64,000 nt of DNA from NCBI GenBank assembly GCA_947577185.1, contig CANPUE010000013.1:1-64000 (forward strand). Direction: 5' to 3'. The position numbers and the translations under genes were made by a program. Origin of the DNA: an uncultured Lachnospiraceae bacterium. GTDB taxonomy: Bacteria > Bacillota > Clostridia > Lachnospirales > Lachnospiraceae. This document shows positions 25,721 through 33,772 of the stretch, in pieces (within the stretch, counting starts at the first letter, position 1; each line of letters begins with the position of its first letter). A model generated the notes under the pieces. It was not told the origin of the DNA and did no database searches. It saw only the letters and a program-made list of their open reading frames with translations.

Positions 25721-26799
25721 GTGATCACCCCGCCCCCGAGCACACAGTCGTCTTCATAAAAAACGACAGCCTGTCCGGGGGTGATTGCACGGACGGGGCT
25801 ATGGAAACTGCACTTTACGCAGTCCTCGCCCGCTTTTTCGATCAGACATTTCTCCCCGCTGTGTGCATAACGGATCTTGGCCAGAACTTCTCTCGGCTCT
25901 GACAGCTCTTCGATTCCCATCCAATTCAAACCGGTACAAAACAGCACCTCCCCGAACACATCTTCTGCCTCTCCGATCACGACTTCATTGCTCTGTGCCC
26001 TGATCTCGGTGACAAAGACCGGATGACCCATCGCAAGATTTAACCCTTTACGCTGTCCGATCGTATAATGCGTAATCCCCAGATGTTCTCCGATCACGCT
26101 TCCATCAGCCTTTACAAACTTTCCTTTCCCCGGTACTGCGCCCGCCGCTTCCCTTTCGATAAAAGCTGCATAATCATTGTCCGGGACAAAGCATATTTCC
26201 TGGCTGTCCGGCTTATCCGCCACAAAAAGGCCCTCTCTCTTTGCGATCTGCCGTATCTCCTCTTTCGTGTACGCTCCGACCGGCATCAATGTATGCGCAA
26301 GCTGATACTGCGTCAGATTATAAAGCGCATAGGTCTGATCTTTTGCGGCCGTCACGGAATTGCTGACCGCATAACGCCCGTTTGGGAGTCTCCTGATTCT
26401 GGCGTAATGCCCGGTCGCGATATAGTCTGCCCCGATTTCAAGGCTCCTTTTTAATAAAGACTCCCACTTGACATAACGATTGCAGGCAATACAGGGATTG
26501 GGTGTCTGTCCTGCCAAGTAAGCCGCCACAAAATAATCCATCACCTTTTCTTTAAATTCTTTTTTAAAGTTCATGACATAATAAGGGATCCCAAGCTGCT
26601 GCGCTACCCTGCGGGCATCTTCCACCGCAGACAGTCCGCAGCAGCCACCGTTTTGTGCCTGCACCTGCGCATCCTCATCCTGCCAGATCTGCATGGTCAC
26701 ACCGATCACTTCATACCCCTGTTCTTTCAAAAGCCAGGCCGCCACGGAAGAATCCACACCGCCGGACATGCCTACCACTACCCTTTTTCCCTGCTTCAT
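25693..26799 (-). CDS. mnmA: tRNA-specific 2-thiouridylase
   Basis: A 368-residue enzyme that adds sulfur to uridine 34 of Lys, Glu and Gln tRNAs. The PP-loop GMSGGVDSSVAAWLL is at the N-terminus. The two reactive cysteines lie in NPCIACN and SQEICFVPD. The C-terminal beta-barrel domain is present with FHSPVRAITPGQAVVFY. GAGGG precedes the ATG. Upstream is a 250-bp leader that is strongly purine-rich on the mRNA strand. It converges on and slightly overlaps the small 60-residue gene. Confidence 0.97.
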   Translation of the reverse strand: MKQGKRVVVGMSGGVDSSVAAWLLKEQGYEVIGVTMQIWQDEDAQVQAQNGGCCGLSAVEDARRVAQQLGIPYYVMNFKKEFKEKVMDYFVAAYLAGQTPNPCIACNRYVKWESLLKRSLEIGADYIATGHYARIRRLPNGRYAVSNSVTAAKDQTYALYNLTQYQLAHTLMPVGAYTKEEIRQIAKREGLFVADKPDSQEICFVPDNDYAAFIEREAAGAVPGKGKFVKADGSVIGEHLGITHYTIGQRKGLNLAMGHPVFVTEIRAQSNEVVIGEAEDVFGEVLFCTGLNWMGIEELSEPREVLAKIRYAHSGEKCLIEKAGEDCVKCSFHSPVRAITPGQAVVFYEDDCVLGGGVITHPLMSGGC

Positions 26800-27054
26800 A
26801 ATCTGCCCTCATTCCTGAACCCGGTCTCAGACTCTCTTTTTCTGTTCCCGGTTTTTTCTTTTATATTCTTCTCCTGCTATTTTCTCTTAATTTCCTGTGA
26901 TTACTTTTCTCTTATTTCCAGCTCCCGGTTTTTCTATTTGTTTCCCGTTCTTACTTTATCGCCTGTTTTTCTTTCGGCCGCCTGCCGCGTCATTTGTTCT
27001 GCTTTTCTTATCTTGTGCATACTATGAAATAACAAGCCTTTTTGTTGGTGTGAT

Positions 27055-28431
27055 ATGCAGCGTAAAAATCCTCTCCTGATCGGAACCGCTATCTTGACGA
27101 TTACCGGACTTCTCAGCCGCTTCATCGGTTTTTTCTACCGTATTTTCCTCTCCAAAGTATTCGGCGCGGAGGGCATGGGCATTTATCAGCTCATCTCTCC
27201 GGTGTTGGCGCTTTCGTTTTCCCTGACTGTATCGGGTATGCAGACGGCCATTTCCAAATACGTGGCGAGCGAGACGACGACACACGACTATAAGACTTCC
27301 TTTCGTACTCTGTGGGCGGGGTTCGTGCTCTCCATGGCGCTCTCCTTTGCCTGCATGGCTTTTATCTATCAATATGCCGACTGGATCGCCGTAACTTTTC
27401 TTCTGGAAGAAAGAACCGCGCCGCTGCTGCGCATTATTTCTCTGTCCATTCCGATGGCTACAGTGCATTCCTGCATCAACGGATATTTTTATGGGATCAA
27501 AAAAACCGCGGTTCCCGCCCTGTCCCAATTATCGGAACAGGTCATCCGGGTCGGCTCCGTATATCTCATTTATCATATCTGCATGCGTCATCATATGACG
27601 CCTACGATCAATTTCGCAGTTGTCGGCCTCGTCATCGGAGAAAGCGCCTCTATGATCGTCTCCGCTGTCGCTATCATCATGCGTTCTTTCCATGTATTTG
27701 GAAAGCCTTCTTATCTTTTGAAAATGGCCTCCCCGGACAGTTCCCGGATCATCGCCTACCGCCGGATCTCCGGAAATCTGCTGCGCCTGGCCGTACCGCT
27801 GTCGACAAACCGGATCATCATCAATCTGCTGCAAAGCATCGAGGCCGTTTTCATTCCGAACAGGCTGATGGCGTACGGATTAAATAACGCTGACGCGTTA
27901 GGCGTTTATGGTGTATTAAGCGGCATGAGCCTGCCGTTAATCCTCTTTCCGTCCGCAATCACCAACTCGATTTCCGTACTGCTTCTGCCGATCGTCTCCG
28001 AAGCGGATGCCAGCGGGAACAGACATACCGTGACAAAAGCGATCTTTAAGTCGATTCAGTACTGCCTGCTGCTCGGTTTTGGCTGTACCGCCGTCTTTTT
28101 GCTGTGTGGCCGCATGGCCGGAAGAGTTTTATTTGACAGCGAACTGGCCGGAAGCTTCATCCTTACCCTGAGCTTCATCTGCCCTTTTTTATATATCGCC
28201 AGCACTTTAAACAGTATCCTAAACGGACTTGGCAAGACGACACTGACATTTTTCTACAGTATCCTCAGCCTGCTCGTAAGACTCCTGTTCGTCTTCTTCG
28301 CCATCCCCGCCTGGGGGATCAAAGGCTATCTGTGGGGCCTGCTCGCCAGCCAGATGGTGCAGACTGTACTCTGCACATTCTCCGCACTGCGTTTCTGCCG
28401 GACATCCGACAGGGTAAAGAGGACGATATAG
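27055..28431 (+). CDS. SpoVB-like polysaccharide flippase (MATE/MOP superfamily)
   Basis: A 458-residue membrane protein with about 12-14 predicted spans and the family start GTAILTITGLLSRFIGFFYR. It belongs to the MOP exporter superfamily, which includes SpoVB and MurJ-like lipid-linked sugar flippases. GYFYGIKKTAVPALSQLSEQ and LSTNRIIINLLQSIEAVFIP are conserved segments of the SpoVB group. SpoVB works in spore cortex synthesis in Bacillus. There is no strong ribosome site before the ATG. A second member lies at 47154-48791, so the two may have divided roles. Confidence 0.85.
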   Translation: MQRKNPLLIGTAILTITGLLSRFIGFFYRIFLSKVFGAEGMGIYQLISPVLALSFSLTVSGMQTAISKYVASETTTHDYKTSFRTLWAGFVLSMALSFACMAFIYQYADWIAVTFLLEERTAPLLRIISLSIPMATVHSCINGYFYGIKKTAVPALSQLSEQVIRVGSVYLIYHICMRHHMTPTINFAVVGLVIGESASMIVSAVAIIMRSFHVFGKPSYLLKMASPDSSRIIAYRRISGNLLRLAVPLSTNRIIINLLQSIEAVFIPNRLMAYGLNNADALGVYGVLSGMSLPLILFPSAITNSISVLLLPIVSEADASGNRHTVTKAIFKSIQYCLLLGFGCTAVFLLCGRMAGRVLFDSELAGSFILTLSFICPFLYIASTLNSILNGLGKTTLTFFYSILSLLVRLLFVFFAIPAWGIKGYLWGLLASQMVQTVLCTFSALRFCRTSDRVKRTI

Positions 28432-28439
28432 TTTCCTGC

Positions 28440-28468
28440 TTGCGATTCTTCCATTAATATACTATAAT
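28440..28468 (+). promoter_or_regulatory. Sigma-A promoter of the DAHP synthase gene
   Basis: The -35 TTGCGA (28440-28445) and -10 TATAAT (28463-28468) have a 17-bp spacer, about 80 bp upstream of the start codon. No leader peptide or T-box was seen. Confidence 0.75.
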
Positions 28469-28546
28469 GTATGTGCTTTCGCAAGAAAACAAAAAATGAT
28501 CCGAAAAAGATATATCAAAATCCGAAAGAAAAGGAGCGTTTTAACC

Positions 28547-29575
28547 ATGTCTTTTCAATATGTGAGTCAACTGCCAACCCCGGATGAGATCAGGGCGGAT
28601 TATCCGGTCCCGGCACATCTTACTGCCCTAAAAAAACAGCGCGACAAAGAAATCGCTGACGTCATCACCGGAAAGAGCAATAAATTTCTGGTGATCATCG
28701 GCCCCTGTTCCGCAGACAACGAGGACGCCGTCTGCGAATATATCAGCCGTCTTTCAAGAGTGAATGAAAAAGTGAAGGACAGGCTGATCCTGATACCCAG
28801 AATTTACACAAATAAGCCAAGGACCACCGGCGAAGGATACAAAGGCATCGTGAGCCAGCCCGATCCGGAAAAGAAACCGGACTTTAAAGCCGGACTGATC
28901 GCCATGCGCAAAATGCACATCCATGCCATGGAAGAATCAGGTCTCACCGCGGCGGATGAAATGCTCTATCCGGACAACTGGGGGTATGTGGAGGACATCC
29001 TCTCCTACGTCGCAATCGGCGCGCGTTCCGTGGAAGACCAACAGCACCGCATGACCGTCAGCGGCTTTGACGTCGCAAGCGGCATGAAAAACCCGACCAG
29101 CGGCACACTCTCTGTCATGTTAAACTCCGTCTATGCGGCGCAGCATTCCCATTCTTTTATCTATCGCGGATTTGAAGTAAAGACAAGCGGCAACCCGCTG
29201 GCGCATACCGTGCTGCGCGGCGCCGTCAACAAACACGGTCAGAGCATACCAAACTACCATTATGAAGACCTGAACAGACTGCTCGCACTCTACAATGAGC
29301 GCGACCTTGTCAATCCGGCCTGTATCATCGATGCCAACCACAATAATTCCAACAAAGAATATGAACAGCAGATTCGGATTGTCAAAGAAGTAATGCACAG
29401 CCGGAAACTCAATTCCGACATTTACAAACTTGTTAAAGGTGTCATGATCGAAAGTTATCTGGTGGAAGGCTGTCAGAAGATAGGCGGGGGCATTTACGGA
29501 AAATCTATTACCGATCCCTGTCTTGGATGGGAAGCCTCAGAACGCCTGATTTACGATATTGCGGATTATCAATAA
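28547..29575 (+). CDS. 3-deoxy-7-phosphoheptulonate synthase, class I
   Basis: A 342-residue AroF/G/H-type DAHP synthase that joins phosphoenolpyruvate and erythrose 4-phosphate, the first step of aromatic amino acid synthesis. IIGPCSADNE, RIYTNKPRTTGEGYKG, DEMLYPDNWGYVEDI and DANHNNSNKEYEQQ hold the active-site and metal-binding residues. The start at 28547 is chosen because AAGGAG stands about 10 bp upstream; an earlier in-frame ATG lacks one. It has its own promoter and faces xerD across a repeat-rich spacer. Confidence 0.95.
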   Translation: MSFQYVSQLPTPDEIRADYPVPAHLTALKKQRDKEIADVITGKSNKFLVIIGPCSADNEDAVCEYISRLSRVNEKVKDRLILIPRIYTNKPRTTGEGYKGIVSQPDPEKKPDFKAGLIAMRKMHIHAMEESGLTAADEMLYPDNWGYVEDILSYVAIGARSVEDQQHRMTVSGFDVASGMKNPTSGTLSVMLNSVYAAQHSHSFIYRGFEVKTSGNPLAHTVLRGAVNKHGQSIPNYHYEDLNRLLALYNERDLVNPACIIDANHNNSNKEYEQQIRIVKEVMHSRKLNSDIYKLVKGVMIESYLVEGCQKIGGGIYGKSITDPCLGWEASERLIYDIADYQ

Positions 29576-29577
29576 AA

Positions 29578-29601
29578 AGCGCAAGCTTTACAGCTTGCGC
29601 T
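29578..29601 (-). terminator. Hairpin terminator in the aroF-xerD spacer, minus-strand orientation
   Basis: AGCGCAAGCT and AGCTTGCGCT form a perfect 10-bp stem with a 4-nt loop. The T-run follows on the minus strand (GCGCTTTTTATT), so it best stops leftward transcription from xerD before it enters the DAHP synthase gene. In the plus direction it lacks a U-tract but could still protect the mRNA end. Confidence 0.65.
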
Positions 29602-29602
29602 C

Positions 29603-29758
29603 CAAGAATTTACTACGTAAATTCTTGCCTGTATTCCACTAATGCGCAGCATTCTCCCTGAGGTGTTTTACTTTATTCCCAGTTATTTACTGCGTTAATT
29701 CTTGCGTGACTCCCTCCAATGCGCAGCATTCTCCCTGAGGTGTTTTTCTCTGAATTTT
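29603..29758. repeat. 77-bp tandem repeat, two copies
   Basis: Two 77-bp units run from about 29605 to 29681 and 29682 to 29758. A 29-bp core is identical in both (29641-29669 and 29718-29746) and contains the small dyad AATGCGCAGCATT. The first unit is preceded by a perfect 11-bp inverted repeat (CAAGAATTTAC, 29603-29613 with 29617-29627). The repeat is noncoding and lies between two hairpins. Confidence 0.7.
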
Positions 29759-29817
29759 CGCAGTGTAATTCACTCGATTCGGAGTATGTCAGTCATCAGA
29801 GTCATCCATCACACCAA

Positions 29818-29845
29818 AAAAGCTCATCCGCGGGGATGAGCTTTT
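29818..29845 (-). terminator. Terminator overlapping the xerD stop codon
   Basis: AAAAGCTCATCC (29818-29829) and GGATGAGCTTTT (29834-29845) form a perfect 12-bp stem. The stem encodes the last xerD codons, and TTTTTT follows on the minus strand. It is symmetric enough to act on both strands. Confidence 0.8.
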
Positions 29846-30708
29846 GCATATATTTCTCTGATATGATTATGATTGATATTAGCGTAAATCTGTGTCGTGG
29901 AAATATCGGAATGTCCCAGCATCTCCTGCACGCTGCGCAGATCCGCCCCGTTTTCGACCAGATGCGCCGCAAAGGAATGTCTCAGCGTATGCGGTGTGAT
30001 GTCTGCCTGGATTCCTGCTTTCCGCGCATAATATTTGATCAGCTTCCAGAATCCCTGCCTGCTCATCGGCTGTCCGGAACAGTTCGCAAAAAGGATTTCC
30101 GATTTCTTATCTTCCACCATGGATTCCCTTGTACCGTCCAGGTATCTGTCCAGCGCTTCCTTCGCCGCGTTCCCGAATGGGATCACTCTCTCCTTATTGG
30201 CATCCTTACAGCGCAGAAATCCCATCTGCAGATTAATATCATAAACTTTCAGAGTGATCAGTTCACTCACACGGATCCCTGTCGCATAAAGAAGTTCCAG
30301 CATGGCCTTATCGCGGATCTCTTTGGGAGAATTTCCACCCGGCTGTTCCAACAGCCTCACCACTTCTTCCGGAGACATGATCTCCGGTATCTTTTTTTCT
30401 ATCTTTGGAGCCTTTAACACCGTGGAAATGTCTTCTTTTACAAGTTCCTCCTGCACGAGATAGTGAAAAAACGCTTTGATCGATGCCACGCTTCTCGAAA
30501 CCGTGGCTGCCGCAAAATGATTTTCCTCCAGATCATTTACATAAGCACATAATCCTTCCGCTGTCACATCCATAACATCATAAATCTCTTTTGCCGCCAT
30601 AAAATGCTGTAATTTCTCTAAATCCCGTTTATAAGATAACTCTGTATTATTTGATGTTTTCTTAACATTATGTAAATAAGATATAAATGCCGTAATTTCT
30701 TTTTCCAT
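29824..30708 (-). CDS. xerD: Site-specific tyrosine recombinase XerD
   Basis: A 294-residue tyrosine recombinase that resolves chromosome dimers at dif with XerC. The N-terminal SAM-like core-binding domain spans about 1-95. The catalytic residues are in ATGIRVSEL (Arg), HTLRHSFAAHLVENG (His-x-x-Arg), MLGHSDISTTQIYA (His and the nucleophile Tyr). The length is typical of chromosomal XerD rather than an element integrase. A sigma-A promoter stands upstream. The order NUDIX-spoIIM-xerD matches that in Bacillus relatives and supports the name. Confidence 0.92.
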   Translation of the reverse strand: MEKEITAFISYLHNVKKTSNNTELSYKRDLEKLQHFMAAKEIYDVMDVTAEGLCAYVNDLEENHFAAATVSRSVASIKAFFHYLVQEELVKEDISTVLKAPKIEKKIPEIMSPEEVVRLLEQPGGNSPKEIRDKAMLELLYATGIRVSELITLKVYDINLQMGFLRCKDANKERVIPFGNAAKEALDRYLDGTRESMVEDKKSEILFANCSGQPMSRQGFWKLIKYYARKAGIQADITPHTLRHSFAAHLVENGADLRSVQEMLGHSDISTTQIYANINHNHIREIYAKAHPRG

Positions 30709-30765
30709 GCATCCGGAGGCCTTTCCAAAATGATTTTATGTCAATGAAAGCAGTGTCCATTTAAC

Positions 30766-30794
30766 ATTATAAGCAGATTTTTTGAGAAAAGCAA
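30766..30794 (-). promoter_or_regulatory. Sigma-A promoter of xerD
   Basis: On the minus strand, -35 TTGCTT (30789-30794) and -10 TATAAT (30766-30771) have a 17-bp spacer, about 60 bp upstream of the xerD start. Confidence 0.75.
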
Positions 30795-30895
30795 ATGGAT
30801 TTTTCCCAGATTTTACGGGCATTTCAGATACTTTCCAGGGAAAGCACAACATATCGTCAGATGGTATATTATGTCTACTACATCTTGAAAAAAAT

Positions 30896-31501
30896 TCAAA
30901 AAATTTTTAACATATAATAAATGATTTTGGGGTTGACATAACTCTCCAGTGCACAGCCGCAGACAATGACAAAAAGGATTCCCAACAGGCTGATCCCCTT
31001 TTTTAACAGAAACTGTTTCCCGACAAGATAACGGCCTTCCAGCCCGTCGCTTTTTCCATACAGCCTCCTGTTGCAGTCCATGCCCCAGTGAAACAAAAGA
31101 ATATATCCCGGTATTAATAAAATGCCATGCGGAAACATGCCGGCGGCCATGAAAAAAAGCCCCCTGATGCCATACCGGACGACTGCGATCGACAAAATAC
31201 AGCCTGCGCTGATTCCGAGATAACAGACATACCCGCACACTACCGGAAGCCCTATCATCGTAGAGGCAAGCACGCTGATGACAAGCGTACTCACGACTCT
31301 GTGCCTGATGATATATGTAAACAGATAATTGCCGTCAAGCTCACTTCCCTGAAGCCGTCTTAACATGGCAGTATTTAACAGACCGTCCTCTCTCACCCAA
31401 AGATCATGCTGCATGTTGACCAGGATGATCCCCAGGAATAAGCCTGTCATAAATAGATACAACAAATAATATGCCCCTTTGTTTCTCTGTCTTGATACCA
31501 T
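30896..31501 (-). CDS. spoIIM: Stage II sporulation protein M family membrane protein
   Basis: A 201-residue membrane protein with about five predicted spans. SpoIIM is part of the SpoIID-SpoIIM-SpoIIP complex that thins septal peptidoglycan for engulfment. The conserved glycine-rich part GLFFMAAGMFPHGILLIPGY supports the DUF95/SpoIIM family. The start at 31501 is preferred over the ATG six bases earlier because AGAAGG is then 7 bp upstream. The gene lies between NUDIX and xerD as in Bacillus. Its leader can fold to hide the start site. Confidence 0.85.
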   Translation of the reverse strand: MVSRQRNKGAYYLLYLFMTGLFLGIILVNMQHDLWVREDGLLNTAMLRRLQGSELDGNYLFTYIIRHRVVSTLVISVLASTMIGLPVVCGYVCYLGISAGCILSIAVVRYGIRGLFFMAAGMFPHGILLIPGYILLFHWGMDCNRRLYGKSDGLEGRYLVGKQFLLKKGISLLGILFVIVCGCALESYVNPKIIYYMLKIF

Positions 31502-31575
31502 ATACATGCCTTCTTTTCATACATCCTCAGAGACTTCTCTTCACACTAATATATGTCGGCAGGAAGGCATGTATA
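31501..31575 (-). promoter_or_regulatory. Leader hairpin sequestering the spoIIM ribosome site
   Basis: A perfect 13-bp inverted repeat, TATACATGCCTTC (31501-31513) and its complement (31563-31575), encloses a 49-nt loop. The 3' arm in the mRNA contains the AGAAGG ribosome site and runs into the start codon. If transcription starts upstream of 31575, folding would block translation. Confidence 0.6.
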
Positions 31576-31649
31576 CGCAAATCTTCTATACAGATCACAA
31601 TGCGTAACGCTTTGTCAGTCACTTCACGTTACAGTACGAAAAAGAACTT

Positions 31650-32198
31650 TCACTGACGGCAGTATTTATCTTTATAGGCAAGCAGGGCCGCAATTGTCTT
31701 GCCATCCTCAATCTTACACTCATAGATCATCTGTACCAGTTCATCAATCCCGTAAGCTTCCACATTGATATACTCATCCTCGTCGAGATTCTGACTGCCG
31801 GGTGTTAATTCTGTAGCCACATAGATATCAATCTTTTCATTACAGAATGCCACTGTTGTGCGCAGAGAAAGCAGCAGTTCCATCTTTGCCGCCCTGTAAC
31901 CGGTCTCTTCCTCCAGTTCGCGCGCAGCGGCATCTTTGGTCGGCTCCTCCACACTCTTTAATCCGCCCGCCGGGATTTCTATCGTCTCCCGGTCCAGTGC
32001 ATTACGGTACTGTCTTACCATCAGCAGCTTTCCCTCCGGATTCACCGCCACGACCGCCGCCGCTCCATTGTGTCCGATGAAGTCCCACTTAACGATATTC
32101 CCGTTGGGTATTTTAACGGTGTCCTGATAATAATTCAGGATAGCGCCTTTTTGCACAAGTGTCCTTTCCAGACGTTCAAACTTTTCCATATCAATCAT
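31650..32198 (-). CDS. NUDIX hydrolase, ADP-ribose pyrophosphatase type
   Basis: A 182-residue NUDIX enzyme. The NUDIX box is at GGLKSVEEPTKDAAARELEE, followed by the rest of the REXXEEXGY motif (ETGY). The ADP-ribose pyrophosphatase subgroup usually has a residue pattern like this, with IEIPAGG just before the box. It probably removes free ADP-ribose. Two starts are possible: 32198, with AAAGG 5 bp upstream, and 32189, with AGGA 9 bp upstream; the former is listed. The gene lies upstream of spoIIM, as nudF does in Bacillus. Confidence 0.9.
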   Translation of the reverse strand: MIDMEKFERLERTLVQKGAILNYYQDTVKIPNGNIVKWDFIGHNGAAAVVAVNPEGKLLMVRQYRNALDRETIEIPAGGLKSVEEPTKDAAARELEEETGYRAAKMELLLSLRTTVAFCNEKIDIYVATELTPGSQNLDEDEYINVEAYGIDELVQMIYECKIEDGKTIAALLAYKDKYCRQ

Positions 32199-32267
32199 TC
32201 CTGCCTTTCTGCCGCAAACAATGCAACGCTGCAACGCACACTTCTTACACGTCCGATACCGGCACCT

Positions 32268-33560
32268 TTATTCAGACATTTCTCCCAACAGCTTCTTAAC
32301 ACTCACCAGCTTCACGCACAAAACAAACAGATCTGTTGCCGCCGCCATCTCTTCAGGTGTGGGGAATGTCGGTGCAATACGGATATTGCTGTCTTTTGGA
32401 TCCTTCCCATAAGGATAAGTCGCGCCTGCACCCGTAAGAACGACTCCCGCTTCCTTACATTTGGCTACGATCTCTTTCGCACAGCCTTCCATCGCATCAA
32501 AGGAAATGAAGTAGCCTCCCACCGGTCTGGTCCAGTCTGCGATCCCCAGTCCGTCAATCTCTCTGTCAAGAACATCCAGTACCGCCTCAAACTTGGGACG
32601 CAGGATCTCCGCATGTCTCTTCATATGTGCAAGAACTCCGTTAAGATCCTTAAAATATTTTACATGACGCAGCTGATTCACCTTATCATAACCGATCGTG
32701 CGGACCGTCATTCCTTCTCTGATCGATTTCAGATTCGCCACAGAAGATGCCATACCGGCAATCCCGCCTCCCGCAAAGCTGATCTTCGAAGTAGAGCAGA
32801 ACTCAAAAACAAGATCCGGATTTCCGGCTTTTTCACATTCACTCAGGATTTCGAGAATCTCATCCTGTTTATCCTCATACAGGTGATGCACTGCATAGGC
32901 ATTATCCCAGTAAATCCTGAAATCTTCTGCCGCAGGTTTTAAATTCGCAAACCTTCTGACAGTTTCATCCGAATAGGAAATCCCCTGCGGATTTGAATAT
33001 TTCGGTACGCACCAGATGCCTTTCACTGTCGGGTCATTGTTCACATACTCTTCTACCAGATCCATATCCGGCCCTGCAGGCGTCATCGGAATCGGGATCA
33101 TCTCAATGCCAAAATATTCTGTCACCTTAAAATGTCTGTCATATCCCGGAACCGGGCATAAAAATTTCACCTGATCCAGTTTACACCACGGTGTACTACC
33201 CATAACACCATGTGTTACGGAATGGGAAACCGCATCGTACATAATGCTCAGGCTGGAGTTTCCGTATACCAATACATTCTCGGCAGGCACTCCCATGATA
33301 TCTCCCAGCAGCTTCTTTGCCTCCGGGATTCCATCCATCAGACCATAATTTCTGCAGTCAAGTCCATCCTCCGTTTTCAGCACGGAATCGGAATCCAATA
33401 CATCCATAATACTCATTGTCATATCCAGCTGTGATGTCGTCTGCTTTCCTCTGGACATATCCAGTTTCAGTCCCTTACTCTTTTCTTCCTCAAATTTCTT
33501 TTCCAATTCCTCTTTTAATAACACCAGTTCTTCCTTGCTCAACTCTTTGTAGGGCCTCAT
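32268..33560 (-). CDS. Class I/II aminotransferase, Ic-type aspartate aminotransferase
   Basis: A 430-residue PLP enzyme of the subgroup Ic aspartate aminotransferases, which differ strongly from the classical type. YSNPQGISYSDETVRR, IYWDNAYAVHHLY and EFCSTSKISFAGGGIAG carry the PLP-contact residues; the Schiff-base Lys is in STSKISFAG. The N-terminal sequence LSKEELVLLKEELEKKFEE and SRGKQTTSQLDM fit the subgroup. It should transfer amino groups between aspartate and 2-oxoglutarate. An imperfect promoter region with a TTGTATACAA palindrome lies upstream. Confidence 0.9.
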   Translation of the reverse strand: MRPYKELSKEELVLLKEELEKKFEEEKSKGLKLDMSRGKQTTSQLDMTMSIMDVLDSDSVLKTEDGLDCRNYGLMDGIPEAKKLLGDIMGVPAENVLVYGNSSLSIMYDAVSHSVTHGVMGSTPWCKLDQVKFLCPVPGYDRHFKVTEYFGIEMIPIPMTPAGPDMDLVEEYVNNDPTVKGIWCVPKYSNPQGISYSDETVRRFANLKPAAEDFRIYWDNAYAVHHLYEDKQDEILEILSECEKAGNPDLVFEFCSTSKISFAGGGIAGMASSVANLKSIREGMTVRTIGYDKVNQLRHVKYFKDLNGVLAHMKRHAEILRPKFEAVLDVLDREIDGLGIADWTRPVGGYFISFDAMEGCAKEIVAKCKEAGVVLTGAGATYPYGKDPKDSNIRIAPTFPTPEEMAAATDLFVLCVKLVSVKKLLGEMSE

Positions 33561-33609
33561 ATGCCAACCTCCATGTATTCATTCTTTCTCTTGTCTGCCG
33601 GACTGCATA

Positions 33610-33621
33610 ATTGTATACAAT
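33610..33621. promoter_or_regulatory. Palindrome upstream of the aminotransferase
   Basis: ATTGTATACAAT is a perfect 12-bp palindrome 50 bp upstream of the start codon. Its form resembles GntR-family operators, but no regulator gene is adjacent, so the assignment is speculative. Confidence 0.3.
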
Positions 33622-33672
33622 CATACACTGCCAATTATTCTACTACATTCTCACATGGAACACAAGCAGAAA

Positions 33673-33702
33673 TTAAAAAATCGTCACCAGGCAGCGACGA
33701 TT
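33673..33702 (-). terminator. Second terminator downstream of rny
   Basis: AATCGTC and GACGATT form a 7-bp stem with a 10-nt loop, followed by TTTTTT on the minus strand. Confidence 0.65.
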
Positions 33703-33737
33703 CAAAGTTTCGGGCTTTTGTGATTCCCAAACGTTAA

Positions 33738-33767
33738 AAAACTCTGTAGATTTCTCTACAGAGTTTT
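33738..33767 (-). terminator. Main terminator of rny
   Basis: AAAACTCTGTAGA and its perfect complement form a 13-bp stem with a TTTC loop, and a T-run follows on the minus strand right after the rny stop codon. Confidence 0.9.
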
Positions 33768-33772
33768 AAGCA

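Noticed and set aside
26934-27125. Leader ORF on the minus strand before mnmA
   Set aside because: It starts inside the flippase gene, has no ribosome site and a simple Lys/Arg-rich product.
28475-28546. T-box or leader peptide before the DAHP synthase
   Set aside because: The leader is about 70 nt, too short for a T-box, and has no Trp, Tyr or Phe codon run.
32070-32942. A 290-codon plus-strand ORF opposite the aminotransferase
   Set aside because: Antisense shadow without a ribosome site or recognisable motif.
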